DNA of 64,000 bases from Amycolatopsis bartoniae (GCF_014191255.1 NZ_JACHWH010000001.1:2046001-2110000), one strand, 5' to 3'; shown: positions 35,411-47,505, counted from the stretch's first letter. Numbers and translations: made by a program. Notes: a model not told the origin generated them from the sequence alone.

Positions 35411-36559
35411 GTGACTACCTCAGCGCCTGTTGCTAACAGCCAGCCTGCTTCCGAGCCGGACGACGGGTTCAAACCCGGACTGGAGGGCGTGGTCGCCTTC
35501 CGCACCGAGATCGCCGAACCCGACCGCGACGGCGGCGCGCTGCGCTACCGCGGCGTGGACATCGAGGACCTGGCGGGCAAGGTGAGCTTCGGCGACGTCT
35601 GGGGCCTGCTGGTCGACGGCAACTTCAGCACGCCGCTGCGGCCCGACGAACCGTTCCCGCTGCCCGTGCACACCGGCGACGTCCGGGTGGACGCGCAGGC
35701 GGCGCTCGCGATGGTCGCGCCGATCTGGGGCTTCAAGCCGCTGCTCGACATCAGCGACGCCGAGGCCCGCGACAACCTCGCGCGCGCTTCGGCGATCACG
35801 CTGTCCTACATCGCCCAGTCCGCGCGCGGCGTCGGCGTACCCGCGGTGCCGGAGTCCAGGGTGGACGAAGCAAGCACCATCACCGAGCGGTTCCTGGTCC
35901 GCTGGCGCGGCGAGCCCGACCCGGCGCACGTCAAGGCGCTGGACGCGTACTGGGTGTCCGCCGCCGAGCACGGCATGAACGCCTCCACCTTCACCGCGCG
36001 CGTCATCGCCTCCACCGGCGCCGACGTCGCGGCCGCCATGTCCGGCGCGATCGGCGCGATGTCCGGCCCGCTGCACGGCGGTGCGCCCGCGCGCGTGCTG
36101 CCGATGATCGAGCAGGTCGAGCAGACCGGCGACGCCCGCAAGGTGGTCAGCGGCATCCTCGACCGCAAGGAGCGGCTGATGGGCTTCGGACACCGGGTGT
36201 ACCGGGCCGAGGACCCGCGTGCCCGCGTGCTTCGCCGCACCTGCAAGGAACTGGGCGCCGAGCGGTACGAGGTGGCCGAGGCGCTGGAGCAGGCCGCGCT
36301 GTCGGAGCTGCGCGAGCGGCGCCCCGACCGTCCTATCGAGACGAACGTGGAGTTCTGGGCAGCGGTGATCCTGGACTTCGCGAAGGTGCCGCCCGCCATG
36401 ATGCCCGCGATGTTCACCTCCGCCCGCACCGCGGGCTGGGCGGCGCACATCCTGGAGCAGAAGCGCACCGGCAGGCTCATCCGCCCGTCGGCCACCTACG
36501 TCGGCCCGGCCCCGCGCCAGCCGCAGGAGGTCGAGGGCTGGGACAGCGTCGGCAAGTAG
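35411..36559 (+). CDS. citA: Citrate synthase 2 (CitA-type)
   Basis: 382 residues. It is the shorter citrate synthase found beside GltA in mycobacteria and relatives. Active-site segments are [12 protein letters not shown] and [15 protein letters not shown]. The position of the catalytic Asp in GltA (YPNVDFYTG) here reads [11 protein letters not shown], so Glu replaces Asp; as I recall this is normal for the CitA group, not damage. The start is GTG at 35411, with AAAGG 10 bases upstream. It may prefer methylcitrate-type or different regulation; not decidable. Confidence 0.9.
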   Translation: MTTSAPVANSQPASEPDDGFKPGLEGVVAFRTEIAEPDRDGGALRYRGVDIEDLAGKVSFGDVWGLLVDGNFSTPLRPDEPFPLPVHTGDVRVDAQAALAMVAPIWGFKPLLDISDAEARDNLARASAITLSYIAQSARGVGVPAVPESRVDEASTITERFLVRWRGEPDPAHVKALDAYWVSAAEHGMNASTFTARVIASTGADVAAAMSGAIGAMSGPLHGGAPARVLPMIEQVEQTGDARKVVSGILDRKERLMGFGHRVYRAEDPRARVLRRTCKELGAERYEVAEALEQAALSELRERRPDRPIETNVEFWAAVILDFAKVPPAMMPAMFTSARTAGWAAHILEQKRTGRLIRPSATYVGPAPRQPQEVEGWDSVGK

Positions 36560-36640
36560 TGCGTGTCCACCGAAAGGTGGACAACGGGTTCAGTGGCCCG
36601 GGCGTTCCGGAAAGGGGTGCCCGGGCCGCAGTCTGTTCCC

Positions 36641-37477
36641 ATGGAACCGGCAGTGCACGTGCGCGGACTGCGCAAGGAGTACCCGGGACACGTCGCGGTG
36701 CACGACGTGGACCTGGACATCGAGCGCGGTGAGGTGTTCGCGCTCCTCGGCCCCAACGGGGCGGGCAAGACGACGACGGTCGAGATCCTCGAAGGCCACC
36801 GCAAGCGGACGACGGGCACGGCGGAGGTCCTCGGCGAGGACCCGGGGACCGCGGGCCGCGACTGGCGGGCGCGGATCGGGATCGTGCTGCAGACCGCCAC
36901 GGACGCGGCGCAGCTGACCGTCGCCGAGAGCGTGCACCACTTCGCGCGCTACTACGCGGATCCCCGCGACCCGGACGAGGTGATCGAGCGGGTCGGGCTG
37001 ACGGACAAGGCACGCACGCGCGTGCGAGCGCTTTCCGGCGGGCAGCGGCGGCGGCTCGACGTGGCGCTCGGCATCATCGGCCGCCCGCAGCTGGTGTTCC
37101 TCGACGAGCCCACCACGGGCTTCGACCCCGAGGCGCGGCGCCGGTTCTGGGCGCTGATCCGCGCGCTCGCCGGCGAGGGCACCACGATCCTGCTCACCAC
37201 GCACTACCTCGACGAGGCCGAAGCGCTCGCCGACCGCGTCGCGGTCCTCGCCGACGGGCGGATCGTCGCGCAGGACACGCCGTCGGCGCTCGGCGGCCGG
37301 TCCCGCGGCGAGGCGATGGTCCGGTGGCGCGACGAGAACGGGTTCCACGAGGAGCGCACGGCGTTCCCCACCAAGCTGGTCACCCAGCTGTCCGAGGGGC
37401 GTGAGCTCGCCGACCTCACCGTCACCCGGCTGAGCCTCGAAGACGTCTACCTTCGGCTGATCGGAGAGAACTCGTGA
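36641..37477 (+). CDS. ABC transporter ATP-binding protein (CcmA/drug-export type)
   Basis: 278 residues. Walker A is GPNGAGKTTTVEILEG, the Q-loop region is RIGIVLQTATD, the signature is LSGGQRRRLDVALG, Walker B is LVFLDEPTTGFDP and the H-loop is LTTHYLDEAEALADRV. It powers the permease encoded next, with which it overlaps by four bases. The ATG at 36641 fits the family start; an open frame continues upstream to 36563 without homology. Substrate unknown; this subgroup often exports antibiotics or lipids. Confidence 0.9.
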   Translation: MEPAVHVRGLRKEYPGHVAVHDVDLDIERGEVFALLGPNGAGKTTTVEILEGHRKRTTGTAEVLGEDPGTAGRDWRARIGIVLQTATDAAQLTVAESVHHFARYYADPRDPDEVIERVGLTDKARTRVRALSGGQRRRLDVALGIIGRPQLVFLDEPTTGFDPEARRRFWALIRALAGEGTTILLTTHYLDEAEALADRVAVLADGRIVAQDTPSALGGRSRGEAMVRWRDENGFHEERTAFPTKLVTQLSEGRELADLTVTRLSLEDVYLRLIGENS

Positions 37478-38235
37478 TTGCGCTCGGTATCGCTCGCGGT
37501 GGAGTGGAACTGCGCCAGTTCTTCCGGCTCAAGGAAGCCGTGGTGTTCACGTTCACCCTGCCCGCGTTCCTCATGGTGCTGCTGGGTTCGATCTTCGGCG
37601 ACGCGGCGCAGGCGTTCGCGGCGGGCATGATCGGTTCCGGCATCGTGTCGACGTCGTTCGTCAGCATGGGCGGCGGCATCGCGTCCGACCGGGAGGACGG
37701 CACGCTCAAGCGCCTGCGCGGCACTCCACTGCCCGCGACGTCGTACTTCCTCGGCAAGATCATCCTGGTCGCGGTGTCGAGCCTCGCGGAGGCCGTGCTC
37801 CTGCTGGCGGTCGCGAAGCTGCTCTTCGGGCTGAACCTGCCGTCCTCGCCGCACCGGTGGCTGACGTTCGGGTGGGTGTTCGTGCTCGGGGTGACCAGCT
37901 GCGCGTTGCTCGGGATCGCGGCCAGCTCGCTCGCGAGGTCGGTGACCGGCGCGGTCGCGATCATGAACCTGGTCTACGTGGCGTTGCAGTTCATCTCGGG
38001 CGTGTTCGTCACGCCCATCACGCAACTGCCGACCGTTATGGTCGACGCGGCTTCCTTCTTTCCGGTGAAGTGGATCTGCCAGGGCTTCCGCTCGGTGTTC
38101 CTCCCGGACGCCCTGGCGGCGAACGAGATGGCGGGGCGATGGGAACTGGGGACGGTGGCGCTGGTGCTCGGCGCCTGGTGCGTGGCGGGGCTCGTGCTGT
38201 GCCGGCTGACGTTCCGGTGGTCGAACAGCCGGTGA
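37474..38235 (+). CDS. ABC-2 type permease
   Basis: 253 residues with six membrane segments. The cytoplasmic loop ASDREDGTLKRLRGTPLPATSYFLGK after the second segment is the ABC-2 signature; the family's PxxYxP-like ending region reads ASFFPVKWICQGFRSVF. The GTG start overlaps the ATPase stop and its own stop overlaps the kinase start (GTGA both times). The four genes from ATPase to response regulator are thus one coupled operon: an exporter with its own two-component system. Confidence 0.9.
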   Translation: MIALGIARGGVELRQFFRLKEAVVFTFTLPAFLMVLLGSIFGDAAQAFAAGMIGSGIVSTSFVSMGGGIASDREDGTLKRLRGTPLPATSYFLGKIILVAVSSLAEAVLLLAVAKLLFGLNLPSSPHRWLTFGWVFVLGVTSCALLGIAASSLARSVTGAVAIMNLVYVALQFISGVFVTPITQLPTVMVDAASFFPVKWICQGFRSVFLPDALAANEMAGRWELGTVALVLGAWCVAGLVLCRLTFRWSNSR

Positions 38236-39368
38236 ACGCGTGGCAGCGCTACCACTGGCTGTGGCACGTGCTCTTCGTGACCGACTACGTGGCCACGGTG
38301 GGGCTGCTGTCGGTCGTGCACGCCAGTCCCACTCAGTGGCTGGTGTCGTTCAGCGCCCTCACCGCGATCGGCGCGCTCTACGTCGTTCTCGGCCGCAAGG
38401 ACCCGGAGGGCTGGCAGGCCGGGGTGTTCGGCGCGCTCGTCCTCGTGCTCGCCGTGGTGGCGATCCTGTCGAACGCGGCGGCGGGCCTGGCGCTGTTCTC
38501 GGTGTGCCCGATGCTGTTCATGGCGACGCCACTGCCGGTGGCGGTGCTCATGTCGGTACCGGCGATCATGGCACCGGTGCTGTCCGTGCTGGTCGATCAG
38601 GGCGCCGACTCTCCGGTGCTGAACTCGCTGCTGCCGATGTGCGTGATGTTCGTGGTGTTCGGCGTGTGCATCGGCCAGTGGTTCACCCGGGTGGTGCGGC
38701 AGAGCGAGGAGCGCGCCGACCTGATCGAACAACTCGAAGCGAGCCGGGCGGAGGTGTCGCGGCTGTCGCACGAAGCCGGGACTTCCGCCGAACGCGAGCG
38801 GCTGGCCCGCGAGATCCACGACACGCTCGCGCAGGGGTTCACCAGCATCGTCACGTTGCTGCAGGCGGTCGAGTCGGAGTGGGACGACGCGGCCGCGGTG
38901 CGCCGGCACGTGGCGCTCGCGGGCCGGACCGCGCGCGAGAACCTGACCGAGGCACGTGCGATGGTCGCCGCGCTCACCCCGGCCGCGCTCGGCGCCGGCA
39001 CGCTGGAGGACGCGGTGCGGCGGCAGGCGGACCGGTTCGCCGAGGAAACCGGTGTCGAGGTCGTGTGCGAGGTGCCGGGACCGTTGCCCGCGTTGCGGAC
39101 GGCGACGGAGGTCGTGCTGCTGCGGGCGGCGCAGGAATCGCTGACGAACGTCCGCAAGCACGCGGAAGCCCGGCACGTGTCGCTGGAACTCGTTGCGGCA
39201 GAAGGGAAAGCGCGCCTCACTGTGCGGGACGACGGCCGGGGCTTCGAGCCCGGATCGGCGGACGGCTTCGGTCTCGCGGGCATGCGCGCACGGGCGGAGC
39301 AGGTGGGCGGCTGCTTGTCCGTCCGAAGTGGACAGGGAACGACGGTGGTGGTGGAGGTGCCCGCGTGA
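38232..39368 (+). CDS. Sensor histidine kinase, NarL/DesK type
   Basis: 378 residues. Five or six membrane segments occupy residues 8-152 without a large external loop, so it probably senses the membrane or a drug within it. The HisKA_3 dimer domain has His196 in LAREIHDTLAQGF. The ATPase domain shows AAQESLTNVRKHAEARHV and DDGRGFEPGSADGFGLAGMR. The partner is the response regulator that follows, and the likely target is the exporter operon itself, by analogy with BceS/LnrJ-like systems. GTG start coupled to the permease. Confidence 0.9.
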   Translation: MNAWQRYHWLWHVLFVTDYVATVGLLSVVHASPTQWLVSFSALTAIGALYVVLGRKDPEGWQAGVFGALVLVLAVVAILSNAAAGLALFSVCPMLFMATPLPVAVLMSVPAIMAPVLSVLVDQGADSPVLNSLLPMCVMFVVFGVCIGQWFTRVVRQSEERADLIEQLEASRAEVSRLSHEAGTSAERERLAREIHDTLAQGFTSIVTLLQAVESEWDDAAAVRRHVALAGRTARENLTEARAMVAALTPAALGAGTLEDAVRRQADRFAEETGVEVVCEVPGPLPALRTATEVVLLRAAQESLTNVRKHAEARHVSLELVAAEGKARLTVRDDGRGFEPGSADGFGLAGMRARAEQVGGCLSVRSGQGTTVVVEVPA

Positions 39369-39985
39369 TCTCGGTGCTGCTGGTCGACGACCACCCGGTG
39401 GTCCGCGAAGGACTGCGCGGCATGCTCGAAGCCGAGCCGGACCTGACGGTGGTCGGCGAGGCGGGCTCGGGCGACGAGGCGGTGGCGGTCAACCTGGCTC
39501 GCTCACCCGACGTGATCCTGATGGACCTGCGGATGCCGGGGCTGGACGGGGTGGGCGCCACGCGCCGGATCCTGACCGACACCCCGGAGCGGCGGGTCGT
39601 CGTGCTGACGACGTACGAAACGGACGCGGACATCCTGCGCGCGGTCGAGGCGGGCGCGGCGGGCTACCTGCTCAAGGACGCGTCGCGGGCGGATCTCGCG
39701 GGCGCGATCCGCGCGGCGGCGCGGGGCGAAACGGTGCTGGCGCCGTCGGTCGCGGGCAAACTCGTGGCGCAGGTGCGCAATCCGGCGCCGCCCGCGTTGT
39801 CGGCGCGGGAGGTCGAGGTGCTCCGGCTGGTCGCGCGGGGGCTGACGAACGGTGAGATCGGGCGGGCGCTGCACATCGGCGAAGCGACGGTGAAGACGCA
39901 CCTGCTGCGGGTGTTCGGCAAGCTCGACGTGTCGGACAGGACGGCGGCGGTGACCACCGCGATGGCCCGCGGCCTGCTGCCCTGA
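39365..39985 (+). CDS. Response regulator, NarL/LuxR family
   Basis: 206 residues. The receiver domain has the acidic pair in LLVDDHPVVREG, the phospho-acceptor Asp54 in VILMDLRMPG, Thr/Lys motifs in VLTTYE and LLKDASRAD. The LuxR-type HTH reads LSAREVEVLRLVARGLTNGE then LHIGEATVKTHLLRVFGKLD. It is cognate to the overlapping kinase gene. GTG start within the kinase stop codon. Confidence 0.93.
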   Translation: MISVLLVDDHPVVREGLRGMLEAEPDLTVVGEAGSGDEAVAVNLARSPDVILMDLRMPGLDGVGATRRILTDTPERRVVVLTTYETDADILRAVEAGAAGYLLKDASRADLAGAIRAAARGETVLAPSVAGKLVAQVRNPAPPALSAREVEVLRLVARGLTNGEIGRALHIGEATVKTHLLRVFGKLDVSDRTAAVTTAMARGLLP

Positions 39986-40000
39986 GCGGTGCTCGGCAGA

Positions 40001-41362
40001 ATGGCGGCCATGCTTGTGACCACCGAGTCCGCCCTGCTCCGCCGTCTCGCCACCGAACAGGCCGCCGCGCGCGTGCCGTCGATCGTCGCCGCCGTGGTGC
40101 GGGACGGCGAGGTGGTGTGGTGGGGGGCGCGCGGTTCCGTCGACGGGACGCCGCCGGACGACGACACGCAGTACCGGCTGGGGTCGATCACGAAGTCGCT
40201 GGTGGCGGTGCTCGTGATGCGGTTGCGGGACGAGGGTCGCGTGGACTTGAACGACCCGCTCGAAAAGCACGTGCCGGGCACGAGTTTCGGTTCGTCGACG
40301 GTCGGGCAGCTGCTGTCGCACACGGGTGGGCTGACGGCGGAGTCGCCGGGTTCGTGGTGGGAGCGCACCCCGGGCGGGGACTGGGCGGCGTTGCAGGCGA
40401 GCCTGGCGTCGGATGCGGTGAAGAACCGGCCGGGGAGCCGATTCCACTATTCCAATGTGGGTTTCGGGGTGCTCGGTGAGCTGGTGGCGCGGCACCGGGG
40501 CCGCAGCTGGCTGGAGGCGTTGCGGGTCGAGGTGCTGGCGCCGCTGGGCATGACGCGCACGACGCCGCATCCGTCGGGCCGGCACGCGCAGGGGTATGCC
40601 GTGCACCCGTTCGCGGACCTGCTGTTGCCGGAGCCGAGCCCGGACGCGGGGGCGATGGCGCCGGCGGGCCAGCTGTGGTCGACGGTACGCGACCTGGCGC
40701 GGTGGACGTCCTTCGTCGGTGGGGACACCGGGGACGTGCTGAGGCCGGAGACGATGGCGGAGATGCGCGCGGTGGCGACCGTCGAGGACGGGGACAGCTG
40801 GACGTCGGGGTACGGGCTGGGGTTGCAGCTGGTGCGGCACCAGGGTCGACGGCTGGCCGGGCACACGGGTTCGATGCCGGGCTTCCTGGCGACGAACCTG
40901 GTCGACGAGGTGAGCGGGACCGGTGCGCTGGCGCTGGCGAACACCACGTCGGGGCCGGCGATCCTGGGGTTGGTGGTGGACTTGATCGGCTTGGCGGATG
41001 AGCACGAGCCGAAGCTGCCGCCGGAGTGGCGCCCGTCGGAGGTCGACAGGGGGCTGCTGGAGCTGACGGGCCTGTGGCACTGGGGCCCGACGCCGTACTT
41101 GTTGCGGTTGATCCCGGGAGACCTGTTCGAGCTGACGCCGGTCCGCGGTTCCGGCCGGGCTTCGCGGTTCCGCCGCGTGGGCCAGGACGAGTGGCTGGGT
41201 TTGGATGGGTATTACGCGGGCGAGACACTGCGGGTCGGACGCGGGGCGGATGGGGTGCCGTTGTATCTGGATCTGGTGACTTTCGTCTTCACGCGCACGC
41301 CGTTCGACCCCGCGGCACCGGTGCCGGGCGGCGTGGATGACGGCGGCTGGCGGGTGGAGTGA
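40001..41362 (+). CDS. Serine hydrolase of the beta-lactamase class C/esterase family
   Basis: 453 residues from the ATG at 40001. Catalytic motifs are S62-I-T-K65 (GSITKSLVAVL), the Tyr motif FHYSNVGFG near residue 148, and HTG in LAGHTGSMPGF. The last 100 residues form an extra beta-type domain (LTGLWHWGPTPYLLRLIPGD). No signal peptide, so it is probably a cytosolic esterase or peptidase and not a true beta-lactamase. Starts at 39989 and 40010 are also possible. It follows the response regulator closely; a long repeat array begins after its stop. Confidence 0.87.
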   Translation: MAAMLVTTESALLRRLATEQAAARVPSIVAAVVRDGEVVWWGARGSVDGTPPDDDTQYRLGSITKSLVAVLVMRLRDEGRVDLNDPLEKHVPGTSFGSSTVGQLLSHTGGLTAESPGSWWERTPGGDWAALQASLASDAVKNRPGSRFHYSNVGFGVLGELVARHRGRSWLEALRVEVLAPLGMTRTTPHPSGRHAQGYAVHPFADLLLPEPSPDAGAMAPAGQLWSTVRDLARWTSFVGGDTGDVLRPETMAEMRAVATVEDGDSWTSGYGLGLQLVRHQGRRLAGHTGSMPGFLATNLVDEVSGTGALALANTTSGPAILGLVVDLIGLADEHEPKLPPEWRPSEVDRGLLELTGLWHWGPTPYLLRLIPGDLFELTPVRGSGRASRFRRVGQDEWLGLDGYYAGETLRVGRGADGVPLYLDLVTFVFTRTPFDPAAPVPGGVDDGGWRVE

Positions 41363-41394
41363 CGGGGGGTGCTTGCGGTGGGGCTCGCGTGGGC

Positions 41395-42136
41395 GTGAAC
41401 GGGCCGTTCATGCCTTGGTGGGCGCTCTTCGTCCCGTTCGGGTCTGCATGAACGGGCCGTTCATTGCTTCCCGAGTCTCTGCCCCTCCTCACGGTGGCAT
41501 GAACGGGACGTTCATTGCTTCCCGGGACTCTGCCCCTCCTCACGACGGCATGAACGGACCATTCATTCCTTCCCGGGCCTTCGCCCCTCCTCACGACGGC
41601 ATGAACGGACCATTCATTGCTTCCGGGCCTTCGGGTGGGCGCCCAGCGCACGCATGAATGGACCATTCACCCCTTTCAACGAGCGAAGCCCGGCCCATCC
41701 GCGCATGAATGGACCATTCATGCTTCCCCGGCCCTTGCGACGTTGGCTCGAAGCGCATGAACGGTCCGTTCACAGCACTGCGAGCCCCGCGCTCCCGGCA
41801 GCGCCCGCATGAACGGGCCATTCATGCCGTTGAAAGCCGCCCAGCCCCTTCTCGCGGCGGCATGAACGGGCCATTCATCCCTTCAGCTCCCCCGGCGCCG
41901 ACCCGTATCCGCGTATACGGCCGTTCATCGCTTCGCCGACTCCCTGGCGGCAACCCCTACTCCATGAACGGTCCGTTCATCGCTCCACTGGCGATCTTCG
42001 TCCCATTCCACTCCGCATGAACGGACCATTCACCCCTCCCGGGGCTCGAACAGCGGCCCGTACCCGCATGAACGGGCCGTTCATCCCTTCGCCGACCTCT
42101 CGCTCCAGCCCATGCGCGAGTGAACGGGCCGTTCAT
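41395..42136 (+). repeat. Array 1: fifteen 17-bp palindromes spaced 50-53 bp
   Basis: Consensus ATGAACGGNCCRTTCAT, usually preceded by GC and followed by NNCTTC, always in the same orientation. Copies start at 41395, 41448, 41499, 41550, 41601, 41654, 41705, 41757, 41809, 41862, about 41911 (degenerate), 41964, 42017, 42068 and 42120. Intervals are 50-53 bases. The bases between are mostly dissimilar, except that units 2-5 share TCTGCCCCTCCTCACG. The interval is not a multiple of three throughout, so it is not a protein repeat. It lies between the serine hydrolase and serC. Confidence 0.95.
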
Positions 42137-44483
<2,347 letters not shown>

Positions 44484-44670
44484 CGGGCAATCCTGCCCGA
44501 GAATCGCCTGTTCGTGACCGGCGGGGCCAGGCGTGTCCCGGCGACAACCCGCGCGGTGATGCGAGAAGATCAACAATTGGGTAACGAGGATTCGGCGCGC
44601 CTTACCCGTCAAGTCGACGCGCCGTCTTACCGTTAACACCCACTAAGGTGAAGTCCGGAGGAGGCGGCTG

Positions 44671-45459
44671 ATGCGGACGCTGAGGGTTGTCGGGATACAC
44701 GAGGACGGCAAGTCCATCGTGTGCGAAGACCCGGCGCGCCGCGAGCGTTTCCTCCTGCCGGCCGATGAGAAACTGCGGGCGGCCGCGAGGGGCGACATAA
44801 CCCGGCTCGGTCAGATCGAGGTTGAGACGGAGAGCCAGATGCGACCACGCGAGATCCAGGCCCGCATCCGGGCGGGTGAATCCGTGCAGCAGGTGGCGTC
44901 GTCCGCGGGGGTGCCGGAGGCCCGGGTGGAGCGCTTCGCGTACCCCGTGCTGCTGGAGCGTTCGCGCATGGCGGAGCTGGCGCAGGCCGCGCACCCGGTC
45001 CGCGAGGACGGGCCGGACGTGCGGACGCTCGGCGAGGTCGTGGCTTACGCGTTCGGCGTGCGGGGGCAGGATTACCACCAGGCCGAGTGGGACGCCTGGA
45101 AGGGTGACGACGGCCGGTGGGTCGTCGCGCTGCGTTGGCAGACGGGGCGTTCGGACATGGTCGCGCACTGGTCGTTCGCGCCCGGGGCGCACGGCGGCAC
45201 GGTGAACGCGCTCGACGAGCAGTCCGAGGACCTGCTGGAGCCGAACCGGACGCCGCGTGCGCTGCGGGCCGTCGAGCCGGAGCCGCTGCCCGCGCCGGAG
45301 CCGGAACCCGAGCCCGAGCCCGAACCGCAGCCGGAGCAGCAGGCCCTGATCGACGAGCCCGCGGACGCGCCGAAGCCCAAGCCGAAGCCGCGCAAGAACC
45401 ACCCGGCGGTCCCGGCGTGGGAGGACGTGCTGCTGGGCGTGCGCTCCCAGCGGGGCTGA
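44671..45459 (+). CDS. sepH: Septation protein SepH
   Basis: 262 residues. The N-terminal DUF3071 domain contains an HTH-like part (MRPREIQARIRAGESVQQVA, VPEARVERFAYPVLLERSRM). The C-terminal third is disordered, with Pro-Glu repeats (PEPEPEPEPEPQPEQQ) and a conserved end (HPAVPAWEDVLLGVRSQ). SepH binds FtsZ and promotes its assembly during sporulation septation in streptomycetes. Divergent from the GT87 gene; the AT-richer stretch at 44570-44660 is the likely promoter zone. Confidence 0.92.
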   Translation: MRTLRVVGIHEDGKSIVCEDPARRERFLLPADEKLRAAARGDITRLGQIEVETESQMRPREIQARIRAGESVQQVASSAGVPEARVERFAYPVLLERSRMAELAQAAHPVREDGPDVRTLGEVVAYAFGVRGQDYHQAEWDAWKGDDGRWVVALRWQTGRSDMVAHWSFAPGAHGGTVNALDEQSEDLLEPNRTPRALRAVEPEPLPAPEPEPEPEPEPQPEQQALIDEPADAPKPKPKPRKNHPAVPAWEDVLLGVRSQRG

Positions 45460-45460
45460 G

Positions 45461-45814
45461 CTACCCGTCCAGCTCGGCGAGGAGCTTCTTCGGGGCCACC
45501 ATCCGGTAGGCCTCCACGACGATCGCCCGGATCTCGGCCCAGTCCACGGGCACGTCGAGCCACACCCCCAGCCAGCCACGGTGACCCACGTACGGGGGAC
45601 GGAAGAAGCGGTCCGGCTCCTGCGCGACCAGCTCCTCCTGCACCCCCGGCGGAGCCGGGCACCAGAAGGCAACACGGTCGTCGTGGTGGTGACCGGCATA
45701 CATCACCACGGTCTTCTTGCCGCGGACGAACCACGTCGGCTCGTCGTGGCTCAGGCGCTCGGTGGTCTCCGGCAGCGCCAGGCAGAGTCTCCGCAGCTCC
45801 TCCAGCGGGTCCAT
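45461..45814 (-). CDS. MmcQ/YjbR family protein
   Basis: 117 residues. LCLALPETTERLSHDEPTWFV at the start, a central VVMYAGHHHDDRVAFWCPAP and GWLGVWLDVPVDWAEIRAIV are typical of the YjbR fold, a small DNA-binding-like fold of unknown function. The ATG at 45814 is preferred; a GTG at 45829 lies directly behind a GAGGG with no spacing. It converges with sepH with only one base between the stop codons. Confidence 0.82.
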   Translation of the reverse strand: MDPLEELRRLCLALPETTERLSHDEPTWFVRGKKTVVMYAGHHHDDRVAFWCPAPPGVQEELVAQEPDRFFRPPYVGHRGWLGVWLDVPVDWAEIRAIVVEAYRMVAPKKLLAELDG

Positions 45815-45832
45815 GTCCGGAGTATCCACCCC

Positions 45833-46453
45833 TCAGAGTGCGATCGTCAGCACCCCGAACCACGCCAGCACGCAGCCCGCCGCCGCGCCGAGGGCGATCC
45901 AGCGCACGATCGGCAGCCGCCGGGCGAGCCACAGTGACGGGGCCAGGCCCGCGGTCACCACGACCGACGCGAGGACCACCACCCAGCCCGCCGTCTCCGC
46001 CGCCAGGGCCGACGCCAGCGCGACCATCGCCGTGATCACCACGGCCGCGACGAACCCCGCCACCACCAGCCCCGTGCCCCACGGCGTCGGCTCGTGCCCG
46101 ACCTCCGCGCCGCCGAACAGCCGCTGCGCCAGCGACGGCTCGGCCTGCGTCACCGGCGTCGGCGGGACCACGGCCAGCTCGTCGGTGACCGGGTCGATGT
46201 AGTGCACCGGCGTGCCCATCACGGTCGCCACCCGCGCCGCCAGCTGCCGCCCTCGGTGGGAGACCACCGGAGCCGCCTCCCCCGGCTCTCCCGCGTCCAG
46301 CGCGCGCCGGACGGCGGACGCGACCCGCGCCCACTCGTGCAGCGCGTCGGCCAGCTCGGCGCCGAGCGCGAGGCTGTGCGGATCGATCTCCCGCGTGTAC
46401 GCCTCCCCATGCCCCTTGAGCACGGCTCGCTCTCCGCGGACCCGCAACTCCAC
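45833..46453 (-). CDS. DUF2537 membrane protein
   Basis: 206 residues. A soluble N-terminal part of about 120 residues (MELRVRGERAVLKGHGEAYT, GRQLAARVATVMGTPVHYID) is followed by three membrane segments from residue 126 on. It matches the DUF2537 family that sits beside a SpoU methyltransferase in mycobacteria; the N-terminal soluble region makes this copy longer than I recall for the mycobacterial one. GTG start. Function unknown. Confidence 0.75.
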   Translation of the reverse strand: MELRVRGERAVLKGHGEAYTREIDPHSLALGAELADALHEWARVASAVRRALDAGEPGEAAPVVSHRGRQLAARVATVMGTPVHYIDPVTDELAVVPPTPVTQAEPSLAQRLFGGAEVGHEPTPWGTGLVVAGFVAAVVITAMVALASALAAETAGWVVVLASVVVTAGLAPSLWLARRLPIVRWIALGAAAGCVLAWFGVLTIAL

Positions 46454-46495
46454 GCGTGTGCCTCCCCCGTCCAGCGCCTGCGACCGGTCAGTAAT

Positions 46496-47299
46496 CTACC
46501 GCCCGGACAGCTCGTAGAACGCCACCGCGGCGGCCGTGGCGACGTTGAGCGAGTCGACCCCTTCGGCCATCGGGATCCGGACCGCCACGTCCGCCGCCGC
46601 GAGCGCCTCCTCGGTCAGCCCCGGCCCCTCGGAGCCGAGCAGCAACGCGACCTTCCCGCCGTCCGCGGCCAGCTCCCGCAGCGCCACCGAGTCCGCCCGC
46701 GGGGTCAGCGCGGCCACGCGGAAACCGTTCTCCCGCAACCACGTCAGCCCCGCCGGCCACGGTTCGAGCGGCGCGAACGGCACGCGCAGGACGTTCCCCA
46801 TCGAAACACGCACACTGCGCCGGTACAGCGGATCGGAACAACCCGGCCCGAGCAGGACACCGCCGACGCCGAGCGCCGCCGCGTTGCGGAACAGCGCGCC
46901 CAGGTTCTCGTGGTCGCCGACACCTTCGAGCACCGCGACCACCCGCGAGCGGGCGACCACCTCCGAGGCAGTCGGACGCGGGGCGCGATCGGCCACCGCG
47001 AGCACCCCGCGGTTGAGGTGGAACCCGACGATCTCGGCCATCACCTCGGCGGACGCGGCGTACGCGGGCACGTCCACCCCGGCCAGTTCCGGCGCCAGCT
47101 CGTCGATGCGCCGCGGCACGCCTAAAACCGCACGGACGGGGTAATCGGACGCGAGCAGACGGCGGACGACGACGGTTCCCTCGGCGATCACCAGGCCGCG
47201 ACCACCCGGACGGTCGGGCCTGCGGTCGGCGGTGGACAGGTCGCGGAAGTCGTCGACACGGGGGTCGGTGACCTTGTCGATGGAGATGCGTTGCGCCAC
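46496..47299 (-). CDS. SpoU/TrmH family RNA 2'-O-methyltransferase
   Basis: 267 residues. An N-terminal substrate-binding part (SKGRGLVIAEG-like: PGGRGLVIAEGTVVVRRLL) leads into the knotted SPOUT domain. Motif 1 is HENLGALFRNAAALG, motif 2 LLGSEGPGLTEEAL and motif 3 GVDSLNVATAAAVAFYEL. It methylates a ribose 2'-OH in rRNA or tRNA; the target base is not known. The GTG at 47299 is chosen since MAQRISIDKVTDPRVDDFRD begins the family homology. Confidence 0.9.
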   Translation of the reverse strand: MAQRISIDKVTDPRVDDFRDLSTADRRPDRPGGRGLVIAEGTVVVRRLLASDYPVRAVLGVPRRIDELAPELAGVDVPAYAASAEVMAEIVGFHLNRGVLAVADRAPRPTASEVVARSRVVAVLEGVGDHENLGALFRNAAALGVGGVLLGPGCSDPLYRRSVRVSMGNVLRVPFAPLEPWPAGLTWLRENGFRVAALTPRADSVALRELAADGGKVALLLGSEGPGLTEEALAAADVAVRIPMAEGVDSLNVATAAAVAFYELSGR

Positions 47300-47505
47300 A
47301 GGGATGAAGTTTGGCCTCGGGGTGACTGCTCCGAACGAGCTGGGTACCGCTACGACGAACGGGTCACGTTCGGGGCGCGGCGGGGTACTGATCCCCACAG
47401 CACCAGTTTGGCCGATAGCCCGGACCGCGATGCTGTGCAACTGTTGTCCGCCGGGCAACACCGCCCAGACCTCGCGACGGTCCGGACGAACGAAGCAGGG
47501 AAGGC

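Noticed and set aside
41395..42136. CRISPR array
   Set aside because: Regular repeats with unlike spacers suggest it, but the repeat is only 17 bases and fully palindromic, several spacers share sequence, array 2 has conserved spacers, and no cas gene is near.
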